A stretch of 64,000 nucleotides of DNA from Microbacterium sp. LWH3-1.2 (lineage in GTDB: Bacteria; Actinomycetota; Actinomycetes; Actinomycetales; Microbacteriaceae): NCBI RefSeq assembly GCF_040675855.1, contig NZ_JBEGIK010000001.1:2790001-2854000 (forward strand), written 5' to 3'. The position numbers and the translations under genes were made by a program. Positions 45,274-54,686 of this stretch are shown here, piece by piece. The notes under the pieces were generated by a model. The model saw only the letters and a program-made list of their open reading frames with translations, was not told the origin of the DNA and searched no databases. Every line of letters starts with the position of its first letter. The stretch's first letter is position 1.

Positions 45274-45983
45274 CCACCCCCATCCGCGTCCTCCTGGTCG
45301 ACGATCAGGAGCTGATCCGGCTCGGTTTCCGCCTCGTGCTCGAGGCGGAGCCGGACGTCGCCGTCGTGGGCGAAGCGGCCGACGGCGACGAGGCGGTGCG
45401 CGCCGCCGCCGCGCACGCCCCCGACATCGTGCTGATGGACATACGGATGCCGCGTACCGACGGCATTGCCGCCACCCGATCGATCGTCGCCGCTCACCCG
45501 CAGACGCGCGTGCTCGCCCTGACCACGTTCGACCTCGACGAGTACGCGCTGGGCGCCCTCGATGCCGGCGCGAGCGGGTTCCTCCTGAAGGATGCGCAGC
45601 GCTCCGAGCTGACCGCCGCGATCCGCGCGGTGCATCGCGGCGACGCGGTGCTGGCGCCCTCGGTCACACGGCGACTCATCGACAGGCTCCATGCGGCGCC
45701 CCGGGCGGCGGCACCGCATGCCTCATCCGCGGACGACCCGACGACGGAACTCACCGAACGCGAGAAGGACGTCTTCATCGCGATCGCCCAGGGGATGAAC
45801 AACGCCGAGATCGCGCGCCACCTGTTCCTGAGCGAATCCACCGTGAAGACGCATGTCGGCCGGGTGCTGGCCAAGATCAGGGCACGCGACCGCGTGCACG
45901 CGGTGATCCTCGCCCACCGGCACCGACTCGTGGATGCGTCTGCGCCCCTGCCTTCCGCTGGTGACGAGTCACCCACACCCTGA
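45270..45983 (+). CDS. NarL-family response regulator
   Basis: 237 aa. Receiver domain with Asp57 (DIVLMDIRMP) and acidic pair DD 11-12; LuxR helix-turn-helix (TEREKDVFIAIAQGMNNAEIARHLFLSESTVKTHVGRVL) near residues 155-215. A GGAGG ribosome site lies at the end of the kinase gene. Partner of the kinase just upstream; the ABC exporter is the likely target. Confidence 0.93.
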   Translation: MTTPIRVLLVDDQELIRLGFRLVLEAEPDVAVVGEAADGDEAVRAAAAHAPDIVLMDIRMPRTDGIAATRSIVAAHPQTRVLALTTFDLDEYALGALDAGASGFLLKDAQRSELTAAIRAVHRGDAVLAPSVTRRLIDRLHAAPRAAAPHASSADDPTTELTEREKDVFIAIAQGMNNAEIARHLFLSESTVKTHVGRVLAKIRARDRVHAVILAHRHRLVDASAPLPSAGDESPTP

Positions 45984-46029
45984 GCGCCGCCCAGGCTGAG
46001 CGCAGCTGGACGTCGTTAGGATCGTGACG

Positions 46030-47142
46030 ATGATCCGCGTGCCCGTCCAATCCACTCCCGCCCCGGAAGCCCCCGACCTCACCGACGTCGAGCTCTGGCG
46101 GGATGTCGGCGAGTTCTTCGTCAAGGCAGGCTGGAACCTCCTGTCGGTGGCCGGCATCATCGTCGGCGCGGTGCTCGTCGTGTGGATCCTGCGCTTCGTC
46201 ATCCACCGCGTCGTCGGGCGCATCGTCAACGGAGCCAAGAACAAAGCGAACGTCGACGACACCCAGGCGCTCGAGAGGTCGCCTCTGGCGTCGGTGCGGC
46301 TCGTCCAGCGCACGCGCACCCTCGGGTCGATCCTCAGCAACATCGTCAACGTGACCGTCGTGATCATCGCTCTGCTGCTGATCATCAACGTGCTGGCGCC
46401 GACCGCGCTCGGCTCGCTCACGCTCCTGACCGCCGCCATCGGCGCAGGCCTCGGCTTCGGTGCGCAGAACATCGTGAAGGACGTGCTCAACGGCATCTTC
46501 ATCGTCGCCGAGGACCAGGTGGGGATCGGCGACGTGGTCGACCTCGGCCTGGCGACCGGCATCGTCGAGTATGTGAGCGTCCGCGTCACGCACGTGCGCG
46601 ACGTCAACGGCACCCTCTGGTACGTGCGCAACGGCGAGATCCTGCGCATCGGCAACCTGTCGCAGGGCTGGTCGCGAGTCATCCTCGACCTCTCGGTGGC
46701 GACCGACTCCGACATCAGCGAGGTCGAGAGGGTGATGCTCGACACCGCGAAGGCGCTCGCGAAGGATCCGAAGTGGCGCACACGCATCCTCGAGCAGCCC
46801 GAGGTGTGGGGCCTCGAGTCGATCTCGGGAGATGCGCTCGTGATCCGTCTGGTCATGAAGACGCGCGCGAACGCCAAGGACGACGTCGCCCGCGAGCTGC
46901 GAATGCGCCTCAAGCACGCCATCGACGAGATGGGGATCACGCTCCCAGCCCTCGCCGCGGTCATGCCGAGCGGGCTCGAGGGTGCCCAGCGCGTGCGCGG
47001 TGCCAACCCGCCGAAGACGAAGCCCACGCCTGTCGCCTCCGCGCCCGAGCGCGCGGTGTGGAAGCCGAAGCGAACCCCCAAGAAACCGTCGGCAGCGCCT
47101 GCGGGCGACGAATCCGGCACGACCACCGGAGGAACTCCATGA
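46030..47142 (+). CDS. Small-conductance mechanosensitive channel (MscS family)
   Basis: 370 aa. Three membrane segments, the pore helix LTLLTAAIGAGLGFGAQNIVKDVLNG (about residues 135-160), the beta domain EDQVGIGDVV, and a C-terminal cytoplasmic vestibule. The last 60 residues are Pro/Lys-rich. Protects against osmotic downshock. TAGGAT ends 7 nt before the ATG (leaderless); the GTG two codons earlier is inside that promoter. The 3' end overlaps the globin start by 4 bp. Confidence 0.92.
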   Translation: MIRVPVQSTPAPEAPDLTDVELWRDVGEFFVKAGWNLLSVAGIIVGAVLVVWILRFVIHRVVGRIVNGAKNKANVDDTQALERSPLASVRLVQRTRTLGSILSNIVNVTVVIIALLLIINVLAPTALGSLTLLTAAIGAGLGFGAQNIVKDVLNGIFIVAEDQVGIGDVVDLGLATGIVEYVSVRVTHVRDVNGTLWYVRNGEILRIGNLSQGWSRVILDLSVATDSDISEVERVMLDTAKALAKDPKWRTRILEQPEVWGLESISGDALVIRLVMKTRANAKDDVARELRMRLKHAIDEMGITLPALAAVMPSGLEGAQRVRGANPPKTKPTPVASAPERAVWKPKRTPKKPSAAPAGDESGTTTGGTP

Positions 47143-47621
47143 CCGACCCGGCCAGCCCGCTGAGCTTCTTCGACGAGGTCGGCGGTCACGACACGTTCGT
47201 GCGGCTCGTCGACGTGTTCTACCGCGGCGTCGCCGCCGACGAGGTGCTGAAGCCCATGTATCCCGAGGAGGACCTGGGACCCGCGAGAGAGCGCCTCACG
47301 CTGTTCCTCGAGCAGTACTGGGGCGGTCCGACGACGTACAGCCAGGAGCGGGGCCACCCCCGGCTGCGCATGCGGCACGCGGCGTTCCACGTCGACCCCG
47401 ACGCGCGCGACCGGTGGCTCGGGCACATGCGCGTCGCTGTGGACGAGCTCCACCTCCCGCCGCTCCACGAGGCGACGCTCTGGGATTACCTCCAGCGCGC
47501 CGCGTATGCCATGGTGAATACCTTCGAGCCCGCGGGCATCGGACCCGCCGCAGGCCCCCGGGCTGCAGCATCCCTCCCCATCACGGCGGCACCGCCGGCC
47601 GACCCCGACCCCGCCCGCTGA
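47139..47621 (+). CDS. glbO: Group II truncated haemoglobin (GlbO type)
   Basis: 160 aa. Truncated 2-on-2 globin with the O-type pattern FYRGVAADEVLKPMYPEEDLGPARERLTLFLEQYWGGP, the proximal His in LRMRHAAFHV, and the conserved Trp of helix G region in DYLQRAAYAM context. Binds oxygen or NO through haem; probably used in NO/oxygen handling. The final 30 residues are a Pro/Ala-rich tail. Ribosome site GGAGG within MscS. Confidence 0.93.
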   Translation: MTDPASPLSFFDEVGGHDTFVRLVDVFYRGVAADEVLKPMYPEEDLGPARERLTLFLEQYWGGPTTYSQERGHPRLRMRHAAFHVDPDARDRWLGHMRVAVDELHLPPLHEATLWDYLQRAAYAMVNTFEPAGIGPAAGPRAAASLPITAAPPADPDPAR

Positions 47622-47664
47622 GTCAGCCGACACGGTTCCACCCGCCGCCGACGAAGGAGTCGAC

Positions 47665-49323
47665 ATGCCCTCCCACCACACCGACATCCTCGTCATCGGA
47701 TGGGGGCTCGCGGGCCTCGTCGCCACCGCGGAGGCGGTCGCCGCGGGCAAGCGCGTGACGATCGTCGACCAGGAGCCGCGGTCGAACCTCGGTGGGCAGG
47801 CGTGGTGGTCGTTCGGCGGGCTGTTCTTCATCGATTCGCCCGAGCAGCGCCGGCTGGGCATCCGGGATTCGCTCGAGCTGGCGCGACAGGACTGGTTCGG
47901 CAACGCGGGATTCGACCGTGACGAAGACCTCTGGCCGCGGAGGTGGGCCGAGGCCTACCTGCAGTTCGCGCACGAGGAGAAGCGGGCATGGCTGCGCGAG
48001 AAGGGCGTCGGCTTCTTCCCGATCGTCGGCTGGGCGGAGCGCGGCGGGTACACCGCGACCGGACCGGGTAACTCGGTGCCGCGCTTCCACATCACATGGG
48101 GAACCGGCCCGGGGATCGTCGCACCGTTCCAGGCCGCGGTGGAGGACGGTGAAGCCAACGGGCGCGTGACGATCCTGCCCCGTCACCGGGTCACGTCGCT
48201 CACCGTCGACCGCGGTGTCGTCACGGGCGCGGCCGGCGACGTCCTGGCGCCCTCCGGAGCCGCACGCGGCGTCGCGAGCTCGCGGGAGGCGGTCGACACG
48301 TTCACCGTCACCGCAGCCGCGACGATCGTGTCGTCGGGGGGAATCGGCGGCAACCATGACCTCGTGCGTCAGTGGTGGCCGGAGCGCCTCGGCACTCCCC
48401 CGGCAACGATGGTGACGGGCGTGCCCGCCTACGTGGACGGGTCGATGCAGCCGGTGTCGGCGGCGGCCGGTGCCCGGCTGATCAATGGCGACCGCATGTG
48501 GCACTACGTCGAGGGGATCCAGAACTGGGATCCGATCTGGCCGGATCACGGCATCCGCATCCTCCCCGGTCCCTCGTCGGTGTGGCTCGACGCGACCGGC
48601 AGCCGGCTGCCGGTGCCCCTGTTCCCCGGCTTCGACACGCTCGGCACGCTCGCGCACCTGCGGGCGACCGGCCACGACCACTCCTGGTTCGTGCTGTCGC
48701 AGAAGATCATCGAGAAGGAGTTCACGCTCTCGGGCAGTGAGCAGAACCCCGACCTCACCGGGAAGGACATCACGCTCCTCGCGAAGTCTCGCCTGGGCAA
48801 GGGCGCCGCCGGTCCCGTGCAGGCCTTCATGGATCGCGGCGCCGACTTCGTCGTGCGCGACAGCCTCGACGACCTGATCGCGGGCATGCAGGCGCTGCCC
48901 GGCGGCGACGTTCTCGACGCCGACCGGGTGCGGTTCGAGGTCGAGTCCCGCGACCGGGAGATCGACAACGACTTCACCAAGGACGCTCAGATCGCCATGC
49001 TGCGCTCAGCGCGCGCGTTCCGCGGCGATCGGCTCATCCGCACTGCGAGCCCGCACCGGATCCTCGACCCGAAGTCGGGTCCGCTCATCGCCGTGAAGCT
49101 GCGCGTGCTCACCCGAAAGTCCCTCGGTGGCATCGAGACCGACCTGTCAGGACGCGCGCTCGGCGCCGGGGGCGAGCCCGTAGCGGGACTGTACGCCGCG
49201 GGCGAAGCGAGCGGTTTCGGCGGTGGTGGCGTCCACGGCTATCGCGCACTCGAGGGAACGTTCGTGGGCGGATGCCTCTTCTCGGGACGGATCGCCGGGC
49301 GCGCGGCGGCCACGGCCGTTTAG
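47665..49323 (+). CDS. FAD-binding dehydrogenase (KstD / fumarate-reductase-like family)
   Basis: 552 aa. An N-terminal Rossmann motif IGWGLAGLVATAEA with Glu/Asp (VDQEPR), LGGQAWWSFGGLFF and a C-terminal FAD segment AGEASGFGGGGVHGYRALEGTFVGGCLFSG match the predicted oxidoreductases related to 3-ketosteroid dehydrogenase. The substrate is unknown. GAAGGAG ribosome site. It stands alone, with no electron partner nearby. Confidence 0.88.
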   Translation: MPSHHTDILVIGWGLAGLVATAEAVAAGKRVTIVDQEPRSNLGGQAWWSFGGLFFIDSPEQRRLGIRDSLELARQDWFGNAGFDRDEDLWPRRWAEAYLQFAHEEKRAWLREKGVGFFPIVGWAERGGYTATGPGNSVPRFHITWGTGPGIVAPFQAAVEDGEANGRVTILPRHRVTSLTVDRGVVTGAAGDVLAPSGAARGVASSREAVDTFTVTAAATIVSSGGIGGNHDLVRQWWPERLGTPPATMVTGVPAYVDGSMQPVSAAAGARLINGDRMWHYVEGIQNWDPIWPDHGIRILPGPSSVWLDATGSRLPVPLFPGFDTLGTLAHLRATGHDHSWFVLSQKIIEKEFTLSGSEQNPDLTGKDITLLAKSRLGKGAAGPVQAFMDRGADFVVRDSLDDLIAGMQALPGGDVLDADRVRFEVESRDREIDNDFTKDAQIAMLRSARAFRGDRLIRTASPHRILDPKSGPLIAVKLRVLTRKSLGGIETDLSGRALGAGGEPVAGLYAAGEASGFGGGGVHGYRALEGTFVGGCLFSGRIAGRAAATAV

Positions 49324-49362
49324 GACGGGTTCGTTCATCGTCCGCTCGATCCGGCCGCCGAC

Positions 49363-50040
49363 TCAGTTCGCCGGTGATCCCGTGCGCCGGACGGGCGTGA
49401 GGCCGGTCGCCACCGGACCGCGAACCAGAACGTGCCCTCGGGACAGGCTGACACGGGTCCACGGCCCGCTCGCGAACACCCGGGCGGTCTCGCTGCCGCT
49501 GATGAAGCCGAGGCTCAGTGCCGCGAACGCGACGCCGAGCGGGAGGCCTCCCAGCTCTTCGTCGGGCGCGCCCCACACCGCGGCGCGGACCGTGCGCACC
49601 ACGTCCTCACCGGCATCTGTCGGCACCGCGTCGGCGACGCGGGCGATCCCGCCCTGCGCCTTGGCCGCGAGGGTCGACGCCTCCAGGCCGGGCCGTGCAT
49701 CCCAGCCGCTGCGCGGCGGGGTGATCCCGGCCCACGCGGGCGACAGGGCGGTCTCGGGGAGCATGAGAGCTCGCGGATCGTCGGTCGTGGCGGACAGAGC
49801 GGATGCCTCGACCACGAGGTCGCACACGAGCTCAGGGTCTGCGCCGAGCGAGCGGAGCGCGAGGACGGTCGGCGTCGGATCACCGAAGCCACGCGGCGCC
49901 AGCGGGGCGGCGGTCATGGCCAGGACCCCGCCCGACGCCTGCAGCCGGACGCCCTCGACGGTGAAGCGCGCTGCCCTACCCGCGAAGGTGAGGGCGTCGG
50001 CGGCGGACTCGGGATCGGCGAGCAAGAGGCGCGGTGACAT
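49363..50040 (-). CDS. Conserved protein of unknown function
   Basis: 225 aa, soluble, Ala/Gly/Leu-rich, with strand-helix patterns (GRAARFTVEGVRLQASGGVLAMTAAPLAPRG; WTRVSLSRGHVLVRG) and one Cys. No motif of a known enzyme family is recognised. TAGCTT lies 8 nt before the ATG. It is divergent from tesB, with 59 bp between. The reading frame is well supported by codon bias, being GC-rich at third positions. Confidence 0.75.
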   Translation of the reverse strand: MSPRLLLADPESAADALTFAGRAARFTVEGVRLQASGGVLAMTAAPLAPRGFGDPTPTVLALRSLGADPELVCDLVVEASALSATTDDPRALMLPETALSPAWAGITPPRSGWDARPGLEASTLAAKAQGGIARVADAVPTDAGEDVVRTVRAAVWGAPDEELGGLPLGVAFAALSLGFISGSETARVFASGPWTRVSLSRGHVLVRGPVATGLTPVRRTGSPAN

Positions 50041-50099
50041 CGCCCTCTAAGCTACCAAGCGGACCTACGGGCGGCCGCCGCCCCGGGAGAGGAGCACCC

Positions 50100-51014
50100 G
50101 TGGATGCCGAGCCGAACGCCGAGACGGCGCCGGAGAAGGACCCGGTCGCGTCGATGCTGTCGGTCATCGATCTGAGCGCGTCCGACGCGCGCACCACGGA
50201 AGACATCTTCACCGGCAGATCGCAGTCGATGCCGCTCGGTCGCGTGTACGGCGGGCAGGTGCTCGCGCAGTCGATCGTCGCGGCGTCGCGCACGATCCCG
50301 GAGGAGCGGATCGTGCACTCGATGCACGGCTACTTCCTGCGTCCGGGCGACTCTGCGAAGGGCATCACCTTCTCCGTCGATCGCATCCACGACGGACGCT
50401 CGTTCTCGACCCGGCGCACGCAGGCGTTCCAGGAAGGCGTCCCGATCTTCTCGATGATCGCGTCGTTCCAAGACGAGGACCCTGGACTGGACCATCAGGC
50501 GGTCATGCCCGAAGGGGTTCCTGCGCCGGAGGACCTTCCCGACATCGAGGCGCACCTCGGGGGCCTCCACCCGATGTCGAAGCGGCTCTTCACCGACCGG
50601 CCGGTGGATCTGCGGCACATACCATCGCCCATCTACCTCACCGCCGACGCCGAGAAGGCACCGCACCAGGCGGTTTGGATGCGCGCGCGCCGACCGATCC
50701 CGGACGACGCAGCGGTCCACCGGGCCGCGCTCGCATACCTCAGCGACCTGACGATCCAGGAGTCCATCCTCCGAGCCCACGGCGTCTCATGGGCGACGCC
50801 TGGACTGAAGGTCGCGAGCCTCGACCACGCGATGTGGTGGCATCGCTTCGGACGCGTCGACGAATGGATGCTGTACGTCCAGGAATCACCGAGCGCCCGC
50901 GGTGGCCGCGGCCTCGCGTCAGGGCGGATCTATGCCGCAGACGGGACGCTGATGGCCAGTGTGGCGCAGGAGATCATGATCCGCGTCCCCGGTGCAGGCG
51001 ACGACGCCGGCTGA
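50100..51014 (+). CDS. tesB: Acyl-CoA thioesterase II
   Basis: 304 aa, double-hotdog. Hydrolyses acyl-CoA to free acid and CoA. TesB marks: FTGRSQSMPLGRVYGGQVLAQSIVAASRT, SMHGYFLRPGD, DGRSFSTRRTQAFQ with the catalytic Gln/Thr, and a C-terminal Asp in SLDHAMWWHR. The GTG at 50100 follows GGAGAGGAG by 6-7 nt. Converges on the second thioesterase gene. Confidence 0.92.
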   Translation: MDAEPNAETAPEKDPVASMLSVIDLSASDARTTEDIFTGRSQSMPLGRVYGGQVLAQSIVAASRTIPEERIVHSMHGYFLRPGDSAKGITFSVDRIHDGRSFSTRRTQAFQEGVPIFSMIASFQDEDPGLDHQAVMPEGVPAPEDLPDIEAHLGGLHPMSKRLFTDRPVDLRHIPSPIYLTADAEKAPHQAVWMRARRPIPDDAAVHRAALAYLSDLTIQESILRAHGVSWATPGLKVASLDHAMWWHRFGRVDEWMLYVQESPSARGGRGLASGRIYAADGTLMASVAQEIMIRVPGAGDDAG

Positions 51015-51033
51015 ATGGCGCCGGTGGGCGGGT

Positions 51034-51558
51034 TCAGCGACGGTGGGCGTAGTCGATCGGCTCGCCGACGTAGGGCGCCCACGCCGCGCGCTCCTCGCTG
51101 GTGAGTCTAAGCGGACGACCGGTCTCGGCGTCGACCTTCACGATCACGGTGGTGGCGCGTGCGTACAGGGTTCGCCCCCCTGCCGCAGACTCGACCGGGC
51201 TGTACACCTCGTAGCAGACTTCGATGCTCGACCCGCCCAGTTTCCCGAACCACATCTGCACATCGAGCGGATGCCGCTGGTACGGCACCGGGGCCAGGTA
51301 TTCGATCTCCTGACGGGCGATGAGCGTCAACATCCCGCTGAAGATGCTCGAGTCGAGCACTGCCGTGGCCGGCGCATCCTCGCCGGGCTCGGGCAGCCAG
51401 AACGCCCGGACGCGCGCCTCTTCGAGGAGCTTGAGCATCGACGTGTTGTTGACGTGGTTGAACGCGTCGAGGTCTCCCCATCTCAGGTGGATGGGAATGT
51501 GCAGGCGGCGGTCGCCTTCCGCGGCTGCTGCGACCGCCCCGTCGCCCGTCTCAGTCAC
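51034..51558 (-). CDS. Acyl-CoA thioesterase, 4HBT hotdog family
   Basis: 174 aa from a GTG inside the ettA end (8-bp overlap). The single hotdog motif RWGDLDAFNHVNNTSMLKLLEEARV contains the catalytic Asp of the YbgC/4HBT type; IARQEIEYLAPVPYQ and VCYEVYSP follow. Probably read with ettA. Its substrate is unknown. Confidence 0.88.
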   Translation of the reverse strand: MTETGDGAVAAAAEGDRRLHIPIHLRWGDLDAFNHVNNTSMLKLLEEARVRAFWLPEPGEDAPATAVLDSSIFSGMLTLIARQEIEYLAPVPYQRHPLDVQMWFGKLGGSSIEVCYEVYSPVESAAGGRTLYARATTVIVKVDAETGRPLRLTSEERAAWAPYVGEPIDYAHRR

Positions 51559-53230
51559 GCGTGAGCTTGCGGTACGCGGTGCGGTGCGGACGCGCCGCCT
51601 CCGCTCCGAGGCGTTCGATCTTGTTCGCCTCGTACGCCTCGAAGTTGCCCTCGAACCAGTACCACCGGTCGGGGTTCTCGTCGGTGCCCTCATACGCGAG
51701 GATGTGGGTCGCGATTCGATCGAGGAACCAGCGGTCGTGCGTGATGACCACCGCGCAGCCGGGGAACTCGAGCAGCGCGTTCTCCAGCGACTGGAGCGTC
51801 TCGACATCGAGGTCGTTGGTGGGCTCGTCGAGGAGCAGCAGGTTGCCGCCCTCCTTGAGCGTCAGCGCGAGGTTGAGGCGATTGCGCTCACCACCGGAGA
51901 GCACGCCGGCCTTCTTCTGCTGGTCCGGTCCCTTGAAACCGAACTTCGACACGTACGCGCGCGAGGGGATCTCGGTCTTGCCGACCGTGATGATGTCGAG
52001 CCCGTCCGAGACGACCTCCCACAGGCTCTTCTGCGGGTCGATGCTCGCGCGCGACTGGTCGACGTAGCTGATCTTGACCGTCTCGCCGATCTTGAGGTCA
52101 CCGCCATCGAGGGACTCGAGGCCGACGATGGTCTTGAAGAGCGTGGTCTTGCCGACACCGTTCGGGCCGATCACGCCGACGATGCCGTTCGGCGGGAGCG
52201 TGAAGCTCAGCCCGTCGATCAGCGACCGGCCGTCGAAGCCCTTCTGCAGCTTCTTCGCCTCGATCACGACGCTGCCCAGGCGCGGACCCGGCGGGATCGT
52301 GATCTCCTCGAAGTCGAGTTTGCGGGTCCGGTCGGCCTCGGCCGCCATCTCCTCGTAGCGGGCGAGTCGAGCCTTGGACTTGGCCTGGCGCCCCTTCTGG
52401 TTCGAGCGGACCCAGTCCAGCTCCTCGGCGAGGCGCTTGGCGAGCTTGGCGTCCTTCTTGCCCTGGATCGCCAGACGCTCCGCCTTCTTCTCGAGGTAGG
52501 TCGAGTAGTTGCCCTCATATCCGATGAGGCGGCCGCGGTCGACCTCGGCGATCCACTCGGCCACGTTGTCGAGGAAGTACCGGTCGTGCGTGATGGCGAT
52601 CACCGCGCCGGGGTACTTCTGCAGGTGCTGCTCGAGCCAGAGCACGCTCTCTGCGTCGAGGTGGTTGGTGGGCTCGTCGAGGAGCAGCAGGTCGGGCTTC
52701 TGCAGCAGGAGCTTGGTGAGGGCGACGCGGCGCTTCTCACCACCCGAGAGCGGCCCGATCTGCGCGTCGCCCTGCGGAGTGCGCAGAGCGTCCATCGCCT
52801 GCTCCAGCTGGGAGTCGAGGTCCCACGCGTCGGCGGCGTCGATCTCCTCCTGGAGGACGCCCATCTCCGCGAGCAGCGCGTCGAAGTCGGCGTCGGGGTC
52901 GGCCATGAGGCCGGAGATCTCGTTGAACCGGTCGACCTTGGCCTTGATGGCGATGCCGTCCTGGATGTTCTCGAGAACCGTCTTGGTCTCGTCGAGCTCC
53001 GGCTCCTGCATGAGGATTCCGACGGTGAAGCCCGGGCTGAGCTTCGCCTCGCCGTTCGAAGGGGTGTCGAGACCGGCCATGATCTTGAGGATCGTCGACT
53101 TTCCGGCGCCGTTCGGGCCCACCATGCCGATCTTCGCGCCAGGGAGGAACGCCATCGTGACGTCGTCGAGGATCAGTTTCTCGCCGACGGCCTTACGGGC
53201 TCGGACCATCGAGTAGATGTACTCAGCCAT
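51551..53230 (-). CDS. ettA: Energy-dependent translational throttle protein EttA (ABC-F)
   Basis: 559 aa. Two ABC domains in one chain: Walker A GPNGAGKS (38-45) and GPNGVGKT, two LSGGE signatures, Walker B LLLLDEPTNHLD and LLLLDEPTNDLD, and the arm and P-site tRNA-interaction linker between them (KKAERLAIQGKKDAKLAKRL). EttA gates entry into the elongation cycle according to ADP/ATP level. AAGGAGAG ribosome site. Confidence 0.95.
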   Translation of the reverse strand: MAEYIYSMVRARKAVGEKLILDDVTMAFLPGAKIGMVGPNGAGKSTILKIMAGLDTPSNGEAKLSPGFTVGILMQEPELDETKTVLENIQDGIAIKAKVDRFNEISGLMADPDADFDALLAEMGVLQEEIDAADAWDLDSQLEQAMDALRTPQGDAQIGPLSGGEKRRVALTKLLLQKPDLLLLDEPTNHLDAESVLWLEQHLQKYPGAVIAITHDRYFLDNVAEWIAEVDRGRLIGYEGNYSTYLEKKAERLAIQGKKDAKLAKRLAEELDWVRSNQKGRQAKSKARLARYEEMAAEADRTRKLDFEEITIPPGPRLGSVVIEAKKLQKGFDGRSLIDGLSFTLPPNGIVGVIGPNGVGKTTLFKTIVGLESLDGGDLKIGETVKISYVDQSRASIDPQKSLWEVVSDGLDIITVGKTEIPSRAYVSKFGFKGPDQQKKAGVLSGGERNRLNLALTLKEGGNLLLLDEPTNDLDVETLQSLENALLEFPGCAVVITHDRWFLDRIATHILAYEGTDENPDRWYWFEGNFEAYEANKIERLGAEAARPHRTAYRKLTRD

Positions 53231-53343
53231 GCGGGTTTCTGCTCTCCTTGGACTTCAGACGTCAGCGTCCCAGCCTACCGGGCGGCGCGGCGAGCGGCGT
53301 GAGCGCGTCCCGCATCCGCCACGGCGCGTCGGGTGGTCCGAGC

Positions 53344-53871
53344 TCACCAGTCGATCGGGCGGGTCTGCCCCACGAGGCAGTTTCCCTCCGCGAGTACCGG
53401 AACCACGACAGTGACGGGATCCCCCGTCGCGGGGCCGACCTGGCCGATGAGGCACTGATCGTTCCAGCGCACCGAGAACTGGATGCTCTCGGCGGGATTG
53501 CCCACCGTCGACGTGTCCTGCGTGACCTGCATCGCGGCCTTGTCGAACCCCGCCGCCGTGAGCGCATCGACGTACGCGCGCCCGGTGACGCGGGCATCGG
53601 TCGCCCACACGGCAGCGGTGACCGACGAGAACAGCGGGAGGTTGTCCTCTGCCGTGCCGTCAGGCACGAGCGTGGGTGCGGCCGGCGCAGTCGGCGTACC
53701 GCTCGGGCTCGGTGCACTTTCCGCGGTCGTGATCGTGGGCGCCGGCGTCGGCTCCGGTCCGTCAGGGCTACAGGCGGTGAGCGCGCCGACGAGCGCGATG
53801 ACGGCGATCACCCGTGGGGCGCGCATCGAACGGACGTCGGAGCGAGCGCGGGGCGGGAGGTCTCGGGCCAC
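53344..53871 (-). CDS. Lipoprotein of unknown function (DUF6993-like)
   Basis: 175 aa. A basic N-terminus and hydrophobic VIAVIALVGALTAC form a lipoprotein signal; the lipobox Cys is followed by a Pro/Ser/Thr-rich linker (about 45 residues) and a C-terminal domain with two cysteines (NDQCLIGQV, EGNCLVGQT) that may form a disulfide. TAAACT ends 6 nt before the GTG at 53871 (leaderless). An alternative ATG at 53826 (MRAPRVIAVIA) also gives a signal peptide. Confidence 0.8.
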   Translation of the reverse strand: MARDLPPRARSDVRSMRAPRVIAVIALVGALTACSPDGPEPTPAPTITTAESAPSPSGTPTAPAAPTLVPDGTAEDNLPLFSSVTAAVWATDARVTGRAYVDALTAAGFDKAAMQVTQDTSTVGNPAESIQFSVRWNDQCLIGQVGPATGDPVTVVVPVLAEGNCLVGQTRPIDW

Positions 53872-53912
53872 GGGGAGAGTTTAGGCCGCCGGCCCCGCGC
53901 ATGCTGAACGCC

Positions 53913-54458
53913 TCAGAACGGCGTCTCCACATCGACACCAGCGGTGTCGGAACCAGATCCGACTGCCACGAGCACGGGCTTCACGACTTCTTCCTCCTCT
54001 CCGGACTCGTGCGCTCCGTCGACGCCGGGCGCCGCCCAGACGTCGCCGGCAGGCTCCGTCGACCAGGTCTGCGATCTGTCGGTCGTCGTGGCCCGCGAGT
54101 CCTTCTGGAACGTCGTCGTCCCCCAGCGCAGATCGTGCCCGATCGCGTCGACGTCGATCTCGATGGCCGTGCCCCGGCGGGTGCCGTTATCCCATTCGCG
54201 CAGTCGCAGGCGACCCGTGAGGATCACGCGATCGCCCTTCTGGAGCGATCGGTAGGCGTGCTCGGCCAGCGTGCGGAACACCGAGACGGTGTACCAGTTC
54301 GTTCCGGCATCGGTCCATCCTCCGGCTTCCCGGCTATACCGCCGCTGACCGCTCGCCACCCGGAACGTGACGATCGCGACGCCGGTCGGTGTCTGCTTCA
54401 GTTCGGGTGGTGTCGCCACGTTGCCGGTGATCGTGATCGTGTCGCCTGTGTCGCTCAT
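53913..54458 (-). CDS. ssb: Single-stranded DNA-binding protein (actinobacterial paralogue)
   Basis: 181 aa. An OB fold with TITGNVATPPELKQTPTGVAIVTFRVAS, NWYTVSVFRTLAEHAYRSLQKGDRVILTGRLRLREW and a C-terminal acidic linker ending in DVETPF, a loose version of the usual DDDIPF tip. Binds ssDNA as tetramers. It is not beside rpsF/rplI, so it may be a second SSB. GGAAGGATG ribosome site. Confidence 0.88.
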   Translation of the reverse strand: MSDTGDTITITGNVATPPELKQTPTGVAIVTFRVASGQRRYSREAGGWTDAGTNWYTVSVFRTLAEHAYRSLQKGDRVILTGRLRLREWDNGTRRGTAIEIDVDAIGHDLRWGTTTFQKDSRATTTDRSQTWSTEPAGDVWAAPGVDGAHESGEEEEVVKPVLVAVGSGSDTAGVDVETPF

Positions 54459-54686
54459 GACTCATCCTTCCTGTCGTCCCGAGGACCGTCCCCGGTACTG
54501 CCGGCGCCCCGTGCCCGAGGACGCCGGCAGTGGACTCAGCCTCGCCGCGTTCGGGTCTTCGGCGCGCAGCGGACGAGCGATCTGTGGACAGCGGTCACAC
54601 CTGAGCCGCTGGGGAGGAAACGCCGGAAGAACCCCGGAGGCGGAATGTCGGAGCCCGGATATATGTTCGAATGACAGGGAGGCAAC
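54459..54686. other. 228-bp intergenic region upstream of ssb and a small gene
   Basis: Contains the divergent promoters of ssb and of the 87-aa gene. An AT-rich TATATG at 54659-54664 may be the -10 of the latter. No repeat or RNA gene is seen. Confidence 0.4.
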
